Below, piece after piece: positions 23,836-34,949 of a DNA stretch of 64,000 nucleotides. Source of the stretch: Glandiceps talaboti. Its lineage: Eukaryota > Hemichordata > Enteropneusta > Spengelidae. Each line of letters starts with the position of its first letter. Positions within the stretch are counted from its first letter, which is position 1. The notes beneath the pieces were generated by a model that worked only from the letters and a program-made list of their open reading frames with translations, did not search any database and was not told the origin of the DNA. The position numbers and the translations under genes are program-made. Location of the stretch: assembly GCF_964340395.1 (NCBI RefSeq), contig NC_135550.1, forward strand, positions 4,500,601-4,564,600, given 5' to 3'.

Positions 23836-24308
23836 GCGAGAGGATGTCGCTTATGTTTGTTAGATTTAGTCTTGTTTTGTCTTTATTACATTTGAAATAA
23901 CTTTTTCATCAGGAAATGATGGAAAGACATGTTGGCCTCTTTAATTATGGATGATTTTATAGAACAAAGACTAAACTCCATCAATGACAGAGATGGATTT
24001 TACGGGTAAACCCAGGGTACCGTCATGTGACAACCATCCCCCTGATTAGCACGTGCAAACCCCTCCGCGCGTACAGAATACATGGCATTGCATGGAGAGA
24101 CGCGCAATGCATCTTGGAACCGGCAACAGGTCTTTTACAGTTTTTGAGTTTTTATACAATATATGTAGTAAATATAGATTTTAATAACAATTGTGACGGT
24201 CATTCGGTCAAATTTGCAAATGTCGTATTTAAGAAAGCGAGATGAATATTTCCCATATGATAGGTCACTGATGTACTAGGTTTAATAGAAACCGAATGTT
24301 GCATGTCT

Positions 24309-24309
<1 letters not shown>

Positions 24310-24341
<32 letters not shown>
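24310..24341. repeat. (CA)n microsatellite
   Basis: Sixteen CA dinucleotides. Confidence 0.97.
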
Positions 24342-24343
<2 letters not shown>

Positions 24344-26830
24344 GAAAAAAATTGTGTTACTTGTTCTATAAAGTTGCCGTGATCACCACAAGACCATCTT
24401 CCAATTCTCTCAAAAATTTATTTAGAACAGTTCACTTATTTTCTTTTTATGAATAAAAATACTTTATTGACATGTAATAATCAGTAATACGATACGAACA
24501 CGCTCAGACAAGACACATGTAAAGAAAAAAATCACGTGTGTGTAAGATTATATACATGTGCTTTGACTGTGTGTATTAATCTCTCTTTGCCTGCCAGTCA
24601 TTGTGCCTGCCAGCCGAATCGCAGATTGTTCCCATTTCAAAATGCATATGGCATTCTAGCGTCTGATTGAGTCACGGTAGTGCTAGCTAAGACAAGTATA
24701 TGTTCCCCTTCACGTTTCCCATTTGGAACAACAACATTTATTCACCCAGATGCAAAATTATGAGTGTTTTATGGCAGGGCTCGGGTTTCTGATAATTGTC
24801 ACTTGCTAGTTTTCCTGGTTACAACTTCTGGAGAGGAAATCGAAGAAGTGTCAGTATATTGAAACTATCGATTCAATAGAGTATAGTTTGGGGTTTTAAC
24901 GAACACGAATCGGCACTGTAAATAACATATACATCGCCGTGGGAAAAATATGTCCATTACTGTATTTTTATGTCGTCAATATTATATCGTTTGACAGTGC
25001 TTTGTTGATGGCTCTCTATTCATATGCCATAGTGTGATATTTCGTGTTTTCAGTATTAAATGTCAAAGGGACATCGAGCGTCGGTATTAAATCCAACCTA
25101 TGATAACACTCACAAATGCTCAGAGATGATCGGAACAATTGCTGGACGAATCATGGGCATCATGGCACAATAAAGCTAAGATTGTGAATATAAAAAATAA
25201 CAAAATGAAAATAGAATTTAAAAACGAAACAAAAAACCCAGTTTTTCCTATTGTAGAGGTAGATTTCTGATGTAATAATGCATGTGATGTGTGAGTTTGA
25301 GAAATATATCGTGTCAAAATGAACGTTGGTGGCTCACTTCTGTAGCGAGTGTCGGATGATACATTGTTGCAATTGGTTGCTAAGGGCGCGGACGCGCTCA
25401 CTCATGTCACCTGCTCTGCACACTATAACATAGACAGGGTATGCAATACAAATTTACACATTTCAACGTTTACACATTCACGACCAAACATGACCTACAA
25501 AAATTTCACAATTCATCGACAATGTCTTACAAGTAAATATTCTATAACCAGAATGTCCATATTTTAACGATAACCCATGAAAATATAAAGGAAAAACTAC
25601 GCCGATTTTCTGGATACGTGCGTTACCGATTACCGTAACATGGTACCCGCAGAGAGCCCGCCTGTTGCTGTTTCGTCGCAAAGCAGGCATTGCCGTAATG
25701 TGCGATAGCTGTGTTCACATGTGTGCCACGGTTTCGATCGATCTCGACTCGATGGTGTACGTCCTTGACCTTGTTGCGATCGGCTTTGTTTATCTTCAAG
25801 TTGTGGGTAAGGCCATGGAAGTATAACCCACGACAACACCTATGTGTTTGTTTTGACATGCCTTCATTGCTTCATCATTGGCAATATATTACAATGGTCA
25901 CCGTGCGTGATTACATATGAGCAGTTCACTTACAAGGTAATGTTTACAGTGATTTTTTTTACCTGTCTTGTTTCCAGAGTTTGATTACGTCTTGCCGACG
26001 CCTAACATGTTGTGGTAGTTGCAGTAAATTAGTTTTGAAAATGTTGCTTTCAGTCTAGTTATTGCTTTTAGTTATTTTGTAATCCAGCATATTTGTTTAT
26101 GGTCAAGTTTTCCCGAATAATAGTTGTAAAATTTGTTTATGAAAAACCGGCGGAACGTAGTGCCGGGACAGTGACTTTATTATATGCCAGTAAAAGTTCG
26201 TCGTGAATTTATTACAGGTTCCGGGGCCGTGCGTGAAGCAAGTAACTTTGCACTCTAGACTAGAGTCTGTTCAGAAAATGTATCGGCTGATATAAAATGT
26301 AATTTCTCAAGTTACATCGTATAGGGAGAAATTATTGTTTTGGTGTATTGTGAGGGCGCTGTGATGGCATATCACGTGTGTTTGATTGACAGTAAAGTTT
26401 GGGTATGTTCAGTCTACACGTTACCTTGGTCATTGACACCTGTAATTTTTTATGCAATATTTGTATTTTGTTTTCTATAAAACTGTATTTGCCTAGTGGA
26501 TGTTTACACTACATTGTAGCCATTTTGTATACTGTTAGATTTATCTTGATGTTTGATGTATCATTAATTTAAGTGAAAGATTTTCTGGAGCAGGTAATCA
26601 AACGCTTTTCCAGAGCTTTTTCCTTTCCATACGTGAAAAGGTTTTTAACCTCTGGTTTTTAGGGCGAGGTTCCTGCAGGAGATATTATTTTTGTTGTCAA
26701 CTCTTTTCTACAGCACTGTAACATTTATGTTTGTAACATTTATTCTATGTTTGTTAATAAAGTTCAATGACCTGGCAGCGTAGCCACACACTGTATATAT
26801 GTTTGTTTTGGTAAATGTATTTAAGGCCCG
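24342..26830. other. Intergenic, nothing firmly recognised
   Basis: Contains somewhat GC-richer, CpG-containing stretches at about 25380-25860 and 26130-26280 that could be promoter or untranslated exon sequence. No coding exon with a family signature was found. Confidence 0.35.
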
Positions 26831-27059
26831 GAGATGGTCCAAAACTTTACCGGTTTAACTTCACACAGTCACTTAGGCCATTCTCATTTTCGCGCCTTTT
26901 GCAAGTTTCCAGTCACACTTTGTAAATACTTGTTAGTATGTGTCAAAAGTATTAATTGTTGCATTTTTGGTGTGCAACAGTACATTCTGAGGTTTATTTT
27001 CAGTGCTTCTTTTCTTTGTCATACAATAAACACCTATAGACTACTGTTTATATCTTTTC

Positions 27060-27480
27060 TTCTTCTTTTTTTAGCTCCGCTGTCAGCGAAAGCTGAAAGC
27101 GTAGCTTTAGGTATAGGTGGGTATTGAGGTATAGAGAGTAGAGTGAATCATAGGTGTCCGTCAAACTTTTATATTTTTACTATCTACTCCATAAGTGACA
27201 GTCGGAATTCTTCGATATTTGGTGTGCATGTTCCCTGGGGGGAGGCTATTCAGATTTGTTCATGCCAAGTTGATCTGTGCCATTTTCAATTTTTTATGAT
27301 TTTTTTTCATAAAATGTCATTTTCATCAACTCCTTGAAAACCTCTTATTAGATTGCTTTGATATCTGGCGTGTTGATGCGCAGGGGGTAGCTTACTCAGA
27401 TTTGTTAATTTCAAGTCAGCACATCCTCATTTTTATTTTTTATGATTTTTTTTTTTGTAATTTGAAAAAAAAATGAATAT
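27060..27480. repeat. Dispersed repeat with two internal units
   Basis: Two diverged units of about 140 bases each carry (T)GGTGTGCATGTTCC- or TGGCGTGTTGATGCGC-type words, GGGG(G)AG(G)CT.., TCAGATTTGTT and AAGT(T/C)(G/A).. followed by TTTTTTATGATTTTTTTT. This is typical of a non-coding interspersed element. Confidence 0.5.
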
Positions 27481-28486
27481 GTTAATGAGCATAATGACCG
27501 ACGCCATATTGGAAATCAGTCGACGAGACTTTAAGTAAACTGCCACTTTTCAAAAGACACTATTGACGTCAAACAAGCAATGTAATATGTGCTATAGTCA
27601 TAATTCTACGCATCGGGCGCCCAAATGACAAGCGTTTGTTCGAAACAGGGTTGTAAACTTCAAATCCAATTCTGTACCCTTCTGCATTATCAGCCAATCC
27701 GCAACATCCTCATTTGCATACTCTATCCTGATTCGACCAGAAGCTGAAGGTGACCTCATTCGACCGAGCGATTTTCCGCAGCAAGTATCTTGAGTATCAA
27801 CACAGGACGTTCTTAGTACTCACTAAAATCACACTTCAGACCCACTATAAAAGTGTGATGTTTTCAGATAACATGTAACTTGTGGTTAATTCTATATTGT
27901 CGTGCAATTTGGAATGACAGTGAACCAGAATTCAGACAGCTTGCGTAAGGAAGGGCAAGCCAGGCATGCGGTTGAAGTTTAAATATGGCCGACAGTTCAC
28001 ATGTAAAGTTAAACGACATGAACGTGTCTTGCCTTTCCAAAATGCAAATATTTGGCAAGTAAAAATAATTAAAATAATTACAACTTTAATTTGGCTTCAG
28101 ACTTTGCATTATGTTTTGCGTATCTTTCCCCGTTTTACATGTAAATCCGAAAATGTTCTCTCTCATCATGTCATCAGTGTCAGTGATCATACCGCGCGGG
28201 GTAGTCCTCGGGTGCACGAGTCTGTATTACTGACTTGACTCTAAACACCGGAGGGGGAGGGACAATTGTCATAATCGAGTCCCGAATTCCTCCGCAGGAC
28301 TACGTGCGGGGCTGCTTTGAGTACGAGCGAAGTGAGGCATGTTGAGGTATTTTGTTGAGAATTATAAATATTGCGAAATGTCAAGTACAAGGTTTAAATA
28401 CAATGGAATGATGAAAAAAATGGCAGAGTCTGCTGACAGGCGCCGGTCACAAAAAACACTGTGAATTAAAATATCAGACGATGTAC
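27481..28486. other. Intergenic, nothing firmly recognised
   Basis: A weak inverted match GGGGTAGTCCTCGG / CCGCAGGACTACGTG lies at about 28198-28310. No gene recognised. Confidence 0.35.
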
Positions 28487-29036
28487 ATGTATGTATTAAT
28501 CGCCGACAATCCACCCGTATGCACGAGGCACTAACCCGGAAGCAAGTCGTTGTCAGCCATACGTTACAGTGGTAACATCGTCCGAGAAATCGCTGCGTTC
28601 AGAGTGTCATTATTCACAGAATTGTTGTTTTCGAGTGAAAACCCGTCTTGAATTGTATAACTCTAACAAATGAAGACATGTCAAGTTATATTTTGAAAGT
28701 TGTATCGCTAGTTTGAGACGATTTTCTCACGTACTATAGTACTATCGAGGCTTACTTGGAAGTAGTAGGACCTTCCAGTTCATCGGGAAGTTTAGCCAGT
28801 CCGATAATTCTTTCTGGTTTAGTTTACAACACTTTTGATCACGCAGATTTTGTTGTTGTGATGAAAAGAAATTAAAAAAAGATCATTTCAACCATTTCGT
28901 TGTGTTTTCTTTGTGAAAGGTAACCGAACATGAACGAGTGTTACCACTGTAACGTATGGCTGACAATGACTCTCTTCCGGGTACTTGAGATTGTCGCCGT
29001 ACGGAAACTAAGATGGCGATTAATACATTTCTTCCC
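28487..29036. repeat. Inverted-repeat element of about 550 bp
   Basis: The left arm (about 28487-28590) contains GTATTAATCGCC, CCCGGAAG and TTGTCAGCCATACGTTACAG. The right arm (about 28937-29036) contains the reverse complements in mirror order. The GTCAGCCATACGTTACAGTG segment is perfectly matched between arms. The 340-bp interior shows no open frame of note, so the element would be non-autonomous (MITE or foldback). Confidence 0.75.
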
Positions 29037-32000
29037 TATATATAACTACCACAACTAGAACAAGTTGAATGTTGTTGACTTTGTAAATTTGTTAGAAAAT
29101 TGAAATTCAAATTGCCTCAAAATTATTTTAGATCCCTAGTTTATTTCATTCTTCATTAAAATTTTCCAGGGTTACAGCTGTAAGACACTGGAATTACTTA
29201 TAGCCAACCTCAAAATCCTCTTTTTTTCTTTTTCTTGTGTGCATTTCCCAGTCATTTTTTTCTGAGATTTTGTGCAATTTTTCATAACAGTAGATTTTTG
29301 TTATAAAATGGTGACTATGGTATAAAAGTACAATACATTACCAACTTCTGTGTAAAATGTGTTTTATAGTGAGACATCATATGAAACCACTAACCACTTT
29401 ATTGCATCGCTAAAACAAAACTGCATAGTGACTCGAAGAGCTGAAGACCTGAACCACTTCTACATGTCACCAAAAAATTAAATTAAAAAAAAAACAGCGG
29501 AGCTATTCTGACCGATAGGTCGCTTGTTATAAAATGCTATTTTCTGTCAATCTTGAAGTGTTAATTTTACACAAATGTTTATGAAACCCCCCCCCCAAAA
29601 AAAAAATAAATAATAATAATAATAAATAAAAACAAATCACATTTGGTGTAAAAATATCTAAGAATAAATCTAGGTTTTCTTGCACCTAGAAAGTCTGAAG
29701 TACTAGTGTGAGTGTCATTTAAGCAACATAATCCTAATTTAATCATAAATTGACAGTTTGATTTGCTGTATTTTATTTCATAGAAATAGATTGCTCCAAA
29801 ATAACCAACTTCTGAGACAATGCCTTGCTGCATCATCCATTAAATCCCCATTTCAGCATTCTTGAGGAAACTAAATTTGTCCTGTACTCTTCTAATGGAA
29901 AGTGTGTTTGCTAAGGGTTTGGAACCCTGGGAACAATTCAAGAAGTAGTAAATCTGGTAAAACTGACAGTTACCCCATATACTATTTACAAGGATTGTGG
30001 TGGGATGGGGAATCCTGGTAAAATGAAAGGGGAACTCAGGTAGATTTTGCCTACTTACCGCCCTTAACAAAAAACACTGAAACAACACTCCCACAGCTCT
30101 GTCTCCTTCCTTTTACCTGTGCCAGAGCCTCTACATGTAGGTTATGAAGTATGTAAATGTTACCATTTTTCTCACACATTTACCATTATATATCTTGCTA
30201 AAATACAAGGGCAAGGTTCAATTGGTAAATCATAAATGACTGAGCATGTACAATTGCAGGTCATTCATTGAAATAAATTGACATTTGAAAAAGATTTTTT
30301 TTTTGTTCTGTGCCTGAAAAAAAGGGGTGGGTGCTATTTCAATGTGTCCAAGGTCTGTATGTGTAAAGCCATATATCAAACATGCAATGGCCAATTTTAT
30401 TCAAAACCTTGATGTTTTCACACCCAACATTTGAGACTTTTTATTTACATACCAAAACCAGTCAAATGTCTCTTGTTGAGAAAAATGTGTTGATCACTTT
30501 TGCCATTATTTGTAATTTGTGATGTAATTTTATTTGAATTGTCGATGATATTCTTCAGTGGTAAAAATATCTAATTTAGTGTCATCACTGGCTGCATCAG
30601 AAAACTACATTGTGAAATCTTTGTAAATTAACAGCTCTAGCAAAAAAAAGGTTATGCCAGTATTGATTGTGTGTGTTGATTGTATTTTTTCACTTTATTT
30701 AATCATAGCATTTTGAGTAGTGCCTGACCATTTCTTGTTTATTGTAAATTATGTTTTTTTGTTTCTCTTGCAGCCTGCATGTAGTAGATCCATGGAGTAT
30801 TGCACGCTTGTTTTTTTAGAACCTACACGTGTTTCTCTATTCATTTCCTATACCAAGCTGAAAATTAGTAGGACAGGTTGAAGGGGTGAAAAAAAGAATT
30901 GAAGATTATGAAAACTTATCACTTGTCCAGTGAGTCCACATAGTTGATAATTTTTGTGGTCTAAATATGCACCTTTGCAATCGATTTATATTTTCATTTG
31001 CTTATTGCCATTGTCAACAAATATTACTCAGCAAGTTTCTGCAGGTACAAAACAGTTCTGTACATAATATACTGGACAATATTAATTGTCGTGGCCTAAT
31101 TAAAATTGAAATTATTATATTCATATATAAAAATAATATAGCATAACATGATTTTTTTGGCTCATGATCAGTTATTATAAGTAGAATCACATTATATTGT
31201 GACATGTCAATATGAAGAATTTTTGTTCTAAACTTTATATAAATATCAATATTAATTTTTTTATTTATTTCAACATTTATATAAAATCTTGCTAAATATT
31301 TCCTCTTGTGCATGTCCCATGTCAATATATTTCTTTTACTTCCACTTTTACATCTACTATATTTCCTCCAGTAGCACTAGTGTTTGTTTATTTTTTTCAC
31401 AGAACTATTTAAAAATAAAATCATGGAAAAAGTTGCAGTTGATTCGATGACCTAACCTAAAAAATCATGCAATTTATTATTGACCAGTGCTAGTGATGAA
31501 TGATGTATGTTTTCTTGATAGACTAAATATGTATCAAGGACAGCTGGTCAAAATTGTTTCTCGAAAGACGTCTCTCTAACTGCTACATTGTTTATAGTTT
31601 TCAAGACTTGTTGGCACCATACCATACAATGTAACCAAAATCCCATCAGACACGTGAATAAACACATACTTGGGTCCTTACATTATTAATCTTTCTACTA
31701 GTACTAAGTTTCATGTAAATTCATTGATAATTCTTTGAGATATTACTGCGAAGTAAACAAGCCAAGGTGAAGTGATAATCTGTCTAGTCAGCATATACTT
31801 TTACTGTATTGTTCCATAAACAAGGCTTTTTCCCCCTTGCCTTTCATTGTACCATACTCAGATTAGATGGTGTTATTGTGAGTGTAATAAAGATTGATTG
31901 TTTCAATAGATTTCAACCGAGTGGTGTTACTGAAGAAGTTGTTTAGAGCTCAGCACCTCCTTGTACACCCATCAAGATCGCTGTCCAAGCTATGTCTCGT

Positions 32001-32290
32001 CTAGTCTCGCTTCACTTCTCGGGTCATTTTTGCCTTTTTTCAATATTTTGATTCATATGAAGGTTTGAGTACTCCCAATACGAAATATAATGAAAAATAA
32101 TAATTTAGGTTACCCTGTGAATTCTTTGTGATGCTGGGTAAAAAGTGTCCCCCCCCTGTCCCTACCTTTTGGTAACGCACGTCCCCAGACTTTTTGAGAT
32201 CGATTTCATACCCTGTCTTCATATGCAGTCAAGTCGATCGCCATATAAGGAATTAGTCATGAATATTAAGTAGTACGTTCTACTCTTCAT
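29037..32290. other. Intergenic with scattered low-complexity sequence
   Basis: Low-complexity C- and A-runs at about 29585-29630, a relative of the 15.2-15.7 kb SINE-like body near 29940-30060, and AT-rich sequence elsewhere. I see no supportable gene. A G-rich tract on the minus strand at 32140-32170 looks like part of a repeat. Confidence 0.4.
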
Positions 32291-32293
32291 TTT

Positions 32294-32338
32294 AACCAAT
32301 CAGCGTCACAGAAAGTTTGGGTCATAGGTTATGCAAAT
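32294..32338 (+). promoter_or_regulatory. CCAAT box and octamer upstream of the HIRAN gene
   Basis: AACCAATCAG at 32294-32303 is a full NF-Y type CCAAT box. ATGCAAAT at 32331-32338 is a perfect POU-factor octamer, about 30 bp downstream and 72 bp before the ATG. No TATA box is evident. A CCAAT box plus octamer is the arrangement known from histone H2B promoters, which matters here because the same gene has a histone-type 3' end. Confidence 0.6.
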
Positions 32339-32409
32339 AGGCGTGCTTACTTTTGTTTTTCTTATCGTCTGCTGAACCAGAGCAAAACCACAACAAAGTT
32401 TTAATCACG

Positions 32410-32802
32410 ATGCCGAAAGTCATCATCAGAAACGTAATTGCTGTGGGAATGCACCATTATTCGGGGGAACTAACGCCAGGGAGAGGATACAACATCATCC
32501 ATGAACTGAATAACGTGCATGATCCGAATGCTTGCGGTATCGTCGAGAATGGAATGGAACAACATCAAAAAGTACTCGGCCATTTGAAGAGAGACGCTGC
32601 TCAGTTACTAGCAAAAGTGATTGATGCACGTCTAGCTTCAAATGGACGGTATTATTTGAAGCCAAAGGGCCGTTGTTTCTTCCATTCTCGGCGGTATGGT
32701 AAAGTTCAGATGTGTACGGCCGGCTTCATGGTGAAGACAGAGGACGTCACTCGGGCAAAGGACATAGTCCTGAACCAGAGTTTTCCTGTCTTGTTCCCCT
32801 AG
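32410..32802 (+). CDS. Single-exon HIRAN-domain protein, 130 residues
   Basis: The first ATG in the frame is at 32410, in a CACGATGC context, and the frame ends with TAG at 32800-32802. Residues about 4-75 fit the HIRAN domain: VIAVGMHHYSGELTPGRG, then INELNN-type HELNNVHDPNACGIV (the conserved NxxDxNA pattern), then VLGHLKRDAAQLLAKVID (the GxLxRxxAxxLAxxxD pattern). The remaining 55 residues (RYYLKPKGRCFFHSRRYG to FPVLFP) are a basic tail with no domain that I recognise. In HLTF the HIRAN domain binds the 3' end of single-stranded DNA and drives fork reversal; elsewhere it accompanies helicases or nucleases. Here it stands alone with no catalytic partner nearby. The gene has no intron, a CCAAT box and octamer upstream, and a histone-type stem-loop 20 bases after the stop. 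S-phase expression is inferred from these signals. Confidence 0.85.
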   Translation: MPKVIIRNVIAVGMHHYSGELTPGRGYNIIHELNNVHDPNACGIVENGMEQHQKVLGHLKRDAAQLLAKVIDARLASNGRYYLKPKGRCFFHSRRYGKVQMCTAGFMVKTEDVTRAKDIVLNQSFPVLFP

Positions 32803-32822
32803 ACACCAAACCAAATCAAAAC

Positions 32823-32838
32823 GGCCCTTTTCAGGGCC
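32823..32838 (+). terminator. Histone-type mRNA 3' stem-loop
   Basis: GGCCCTTTTCAGGGCC forms a 6-bp stem (GGCCCT/AGGGCC) with the four-base loop TTTC. It is preceded by AAAAC and followed by ACACA. This matches the metazoan replication-dependent histone stem-loop consensus (GG(C/T)(C/T)CTT(T/C)TCAG(A/G)GCC and flanks) at every conserved position. It lies 20 bases after the HIRAN stop codon, within the usual range. SLBP binds this element, and cleavage normally falls about five bases past the stem, here just after ACACA. Confidence 0.88.
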
Positions 32839-32848
32839 ACACATCCTC

Positions 32849-32860
32849 CAAAAAGAGAAC
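32849..32860 (+). promoter_or_regulatory. Probable histone downstream element (U7 snRNA site)
   Basis: The purine-rich CCAAAAAGAGAAC starts about 11 bases after the stem-loop, where histone genes carry the element that pairs with the 5' end of U7 snRNA (AAAGAG in many animals). It contains AAAGAG exactly. Confidence 0.65.
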
Positions 32861-32879
32861 TACCGTAATCAATGCGTGA

Positions 32880-32883
<4 letters not shown>

Positions 32884-32950
<67 letters not shown>
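32884..32950. repeat. (TG)n microsatellite
   Basis: About 29 TG dinucleotides, ending in TATGTATGTG. Confidence 0.97.
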
Positions 32951-34880
32951 GTAGAAATGTGAATTACATGGTTTCATGGTGTTATGAAAGCTGTTCTGTG
33001 CACTTTCACAAAATGTTAACTTAGTGTAGAGTTCGAAGTTTGAATTTTGATTTGAATACATCACAGGTAGGTAAACTACACAGATTACCGTCACCAGTGT
33101 GCTATTGAGTAAACGCTGATTAGGATACAACACATATGTTTATAGTATTACGTTATCGTTGTGACATACAGAGACTATACTGTAGCTAGTTCGTGTTTGC
33201 TGATGTCGTTGGTTTTGGCGTGGAGGGGGGGGGGGGGCAATCATCACTTGTTTGACAGATCATTACGTACATGTTTGTGACTTCAGGCAAACCTTGGTCA
33301 CGTGATGTATTTCTATGATTCAATGGTTGGTTATGTGTGTAAAATTAAGGTGGGTGTGTTAATGATGATTTCTAATTTAACAAGAGATATGCTTTGGTCT
33401 TTCAACTTACAGCTGTTTCTAAAACAAATCCGAAGCACTACTTTGCAATATACTTAATTTGCAAAACATGTCATTGTACTTTTGATACCCCTATTATGTT
33501 GATTGATATAACTTTTGTCACAGACTACTTTATTTCTCACTTGTTTGGTGTGATGGGATCATCATCACTTTTCTAACATGATATCAAAAAGACAAACAAT
33601 AAATTGTCTTTTTTGATGTCACTTGCACAATATATTACTCGTGTCACTTATTTCATTAATTCAATATTTTATCTCTTATCTGAGAAAACGAGAAATACTA
33701 GCAAGGACACTGTAATTGATGTCTTAATTTCTTTTTACACATACTCCTTGTTTGTAGTGTTAAGACCTTCAACTGTTTATATACACAGTTGTCACAATTA
33801 ACTACTGGTTTGTCATTATTTACTATTTTGGGGAATGGAGTTTGGGCTAAATAGGTATTGATGGGTAGATGGTTGAGTGGTAAGGGATGGTTAGATGGAC
33901 AATTGGGCGTTATTTCTAGTCAAACTTGCAATCAAATTATGTCTAAGCAAGCATGTATCTATAAGGGAATGAAAATGATAGACGATGAATTATGATATAC
34001 AATGAATTTTATTTTCAAATAAAACTTCTGAATTGAAACATTTACAAGTATTACATATAATACATACATACATACATACATACATACATACGTACATACA
34101 ATACATAGTATGAACATGTATGTAAGCCTTCAGTAGGAGTGCTGTAAGGTACTACCAGAATCAGTTGGATATATAAAAACTCCAAAAATGTGTGAAACAA
34201 GCTACAGATAAAAAACAACAACTGACTCCTTACTGAATATGCTATCTACTCGACCAATTACTTGAATAGATGTATTGTGTGCATGCATGCATGTGTGTGT
34301 GTATGTGTGTGTGTGTGTGTGTGTATGTGTGTTTTATAAAAAACACATGTATGCATCATTACCATTAATAACTGGACAATTTCAATTTGAAATTTTACAT
34401 GAAATGTCAATTTGCCCTCATGCTTATTTGTTGTCTACAAATATAAAATGGACAGAAAATGTTAAAAACAATCCAATTATTTTAATAATGGTATTTCAGA
34501 CCTACACCAACAACAAAATTATTCAACACAGTGTCATGTGTTAATTTGTACTACAGTGACATTTGTCTTGTTTTGACTTTGGTATATTTGTATAAAGATG
34601 TAGAGAGCAACTTGACAGTTCATTATTTCTATGAATTAATTACTCCAAATCAGCCATGTTTAGATTTATGATTCGTATATGAAAGGTGGAACCCCAAACA
34701 CCATACCTGAAAAAGACAATGCAAAAATGTTATTGCTGAGATAAACAGTGAAACTTACATCTAGCATTAAATATTATAGAAACCAACTCTAATGTAATCT
34801 AAATTTAATTTTTCTACTTTAATCTTTTAAACTATCAGAGTCTATACATATATATTTGTAATCATGAAAAGATACACTTC
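32951..34880. other. Intergenic with microsatellites
   Basis: Contains a G-run near 33222, a (CATA)n tract at about 34061-34102 and a (TG)n tract at about 34290-34332. No gene recognised. Confidence 0.5.
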
Positions 34881-34949
34881 ACATTGTAGCATCAAAATAG
34901 TTACATTTTCACTGGATAATTTTAATCTTCACTTTAACAAATATTTGTC

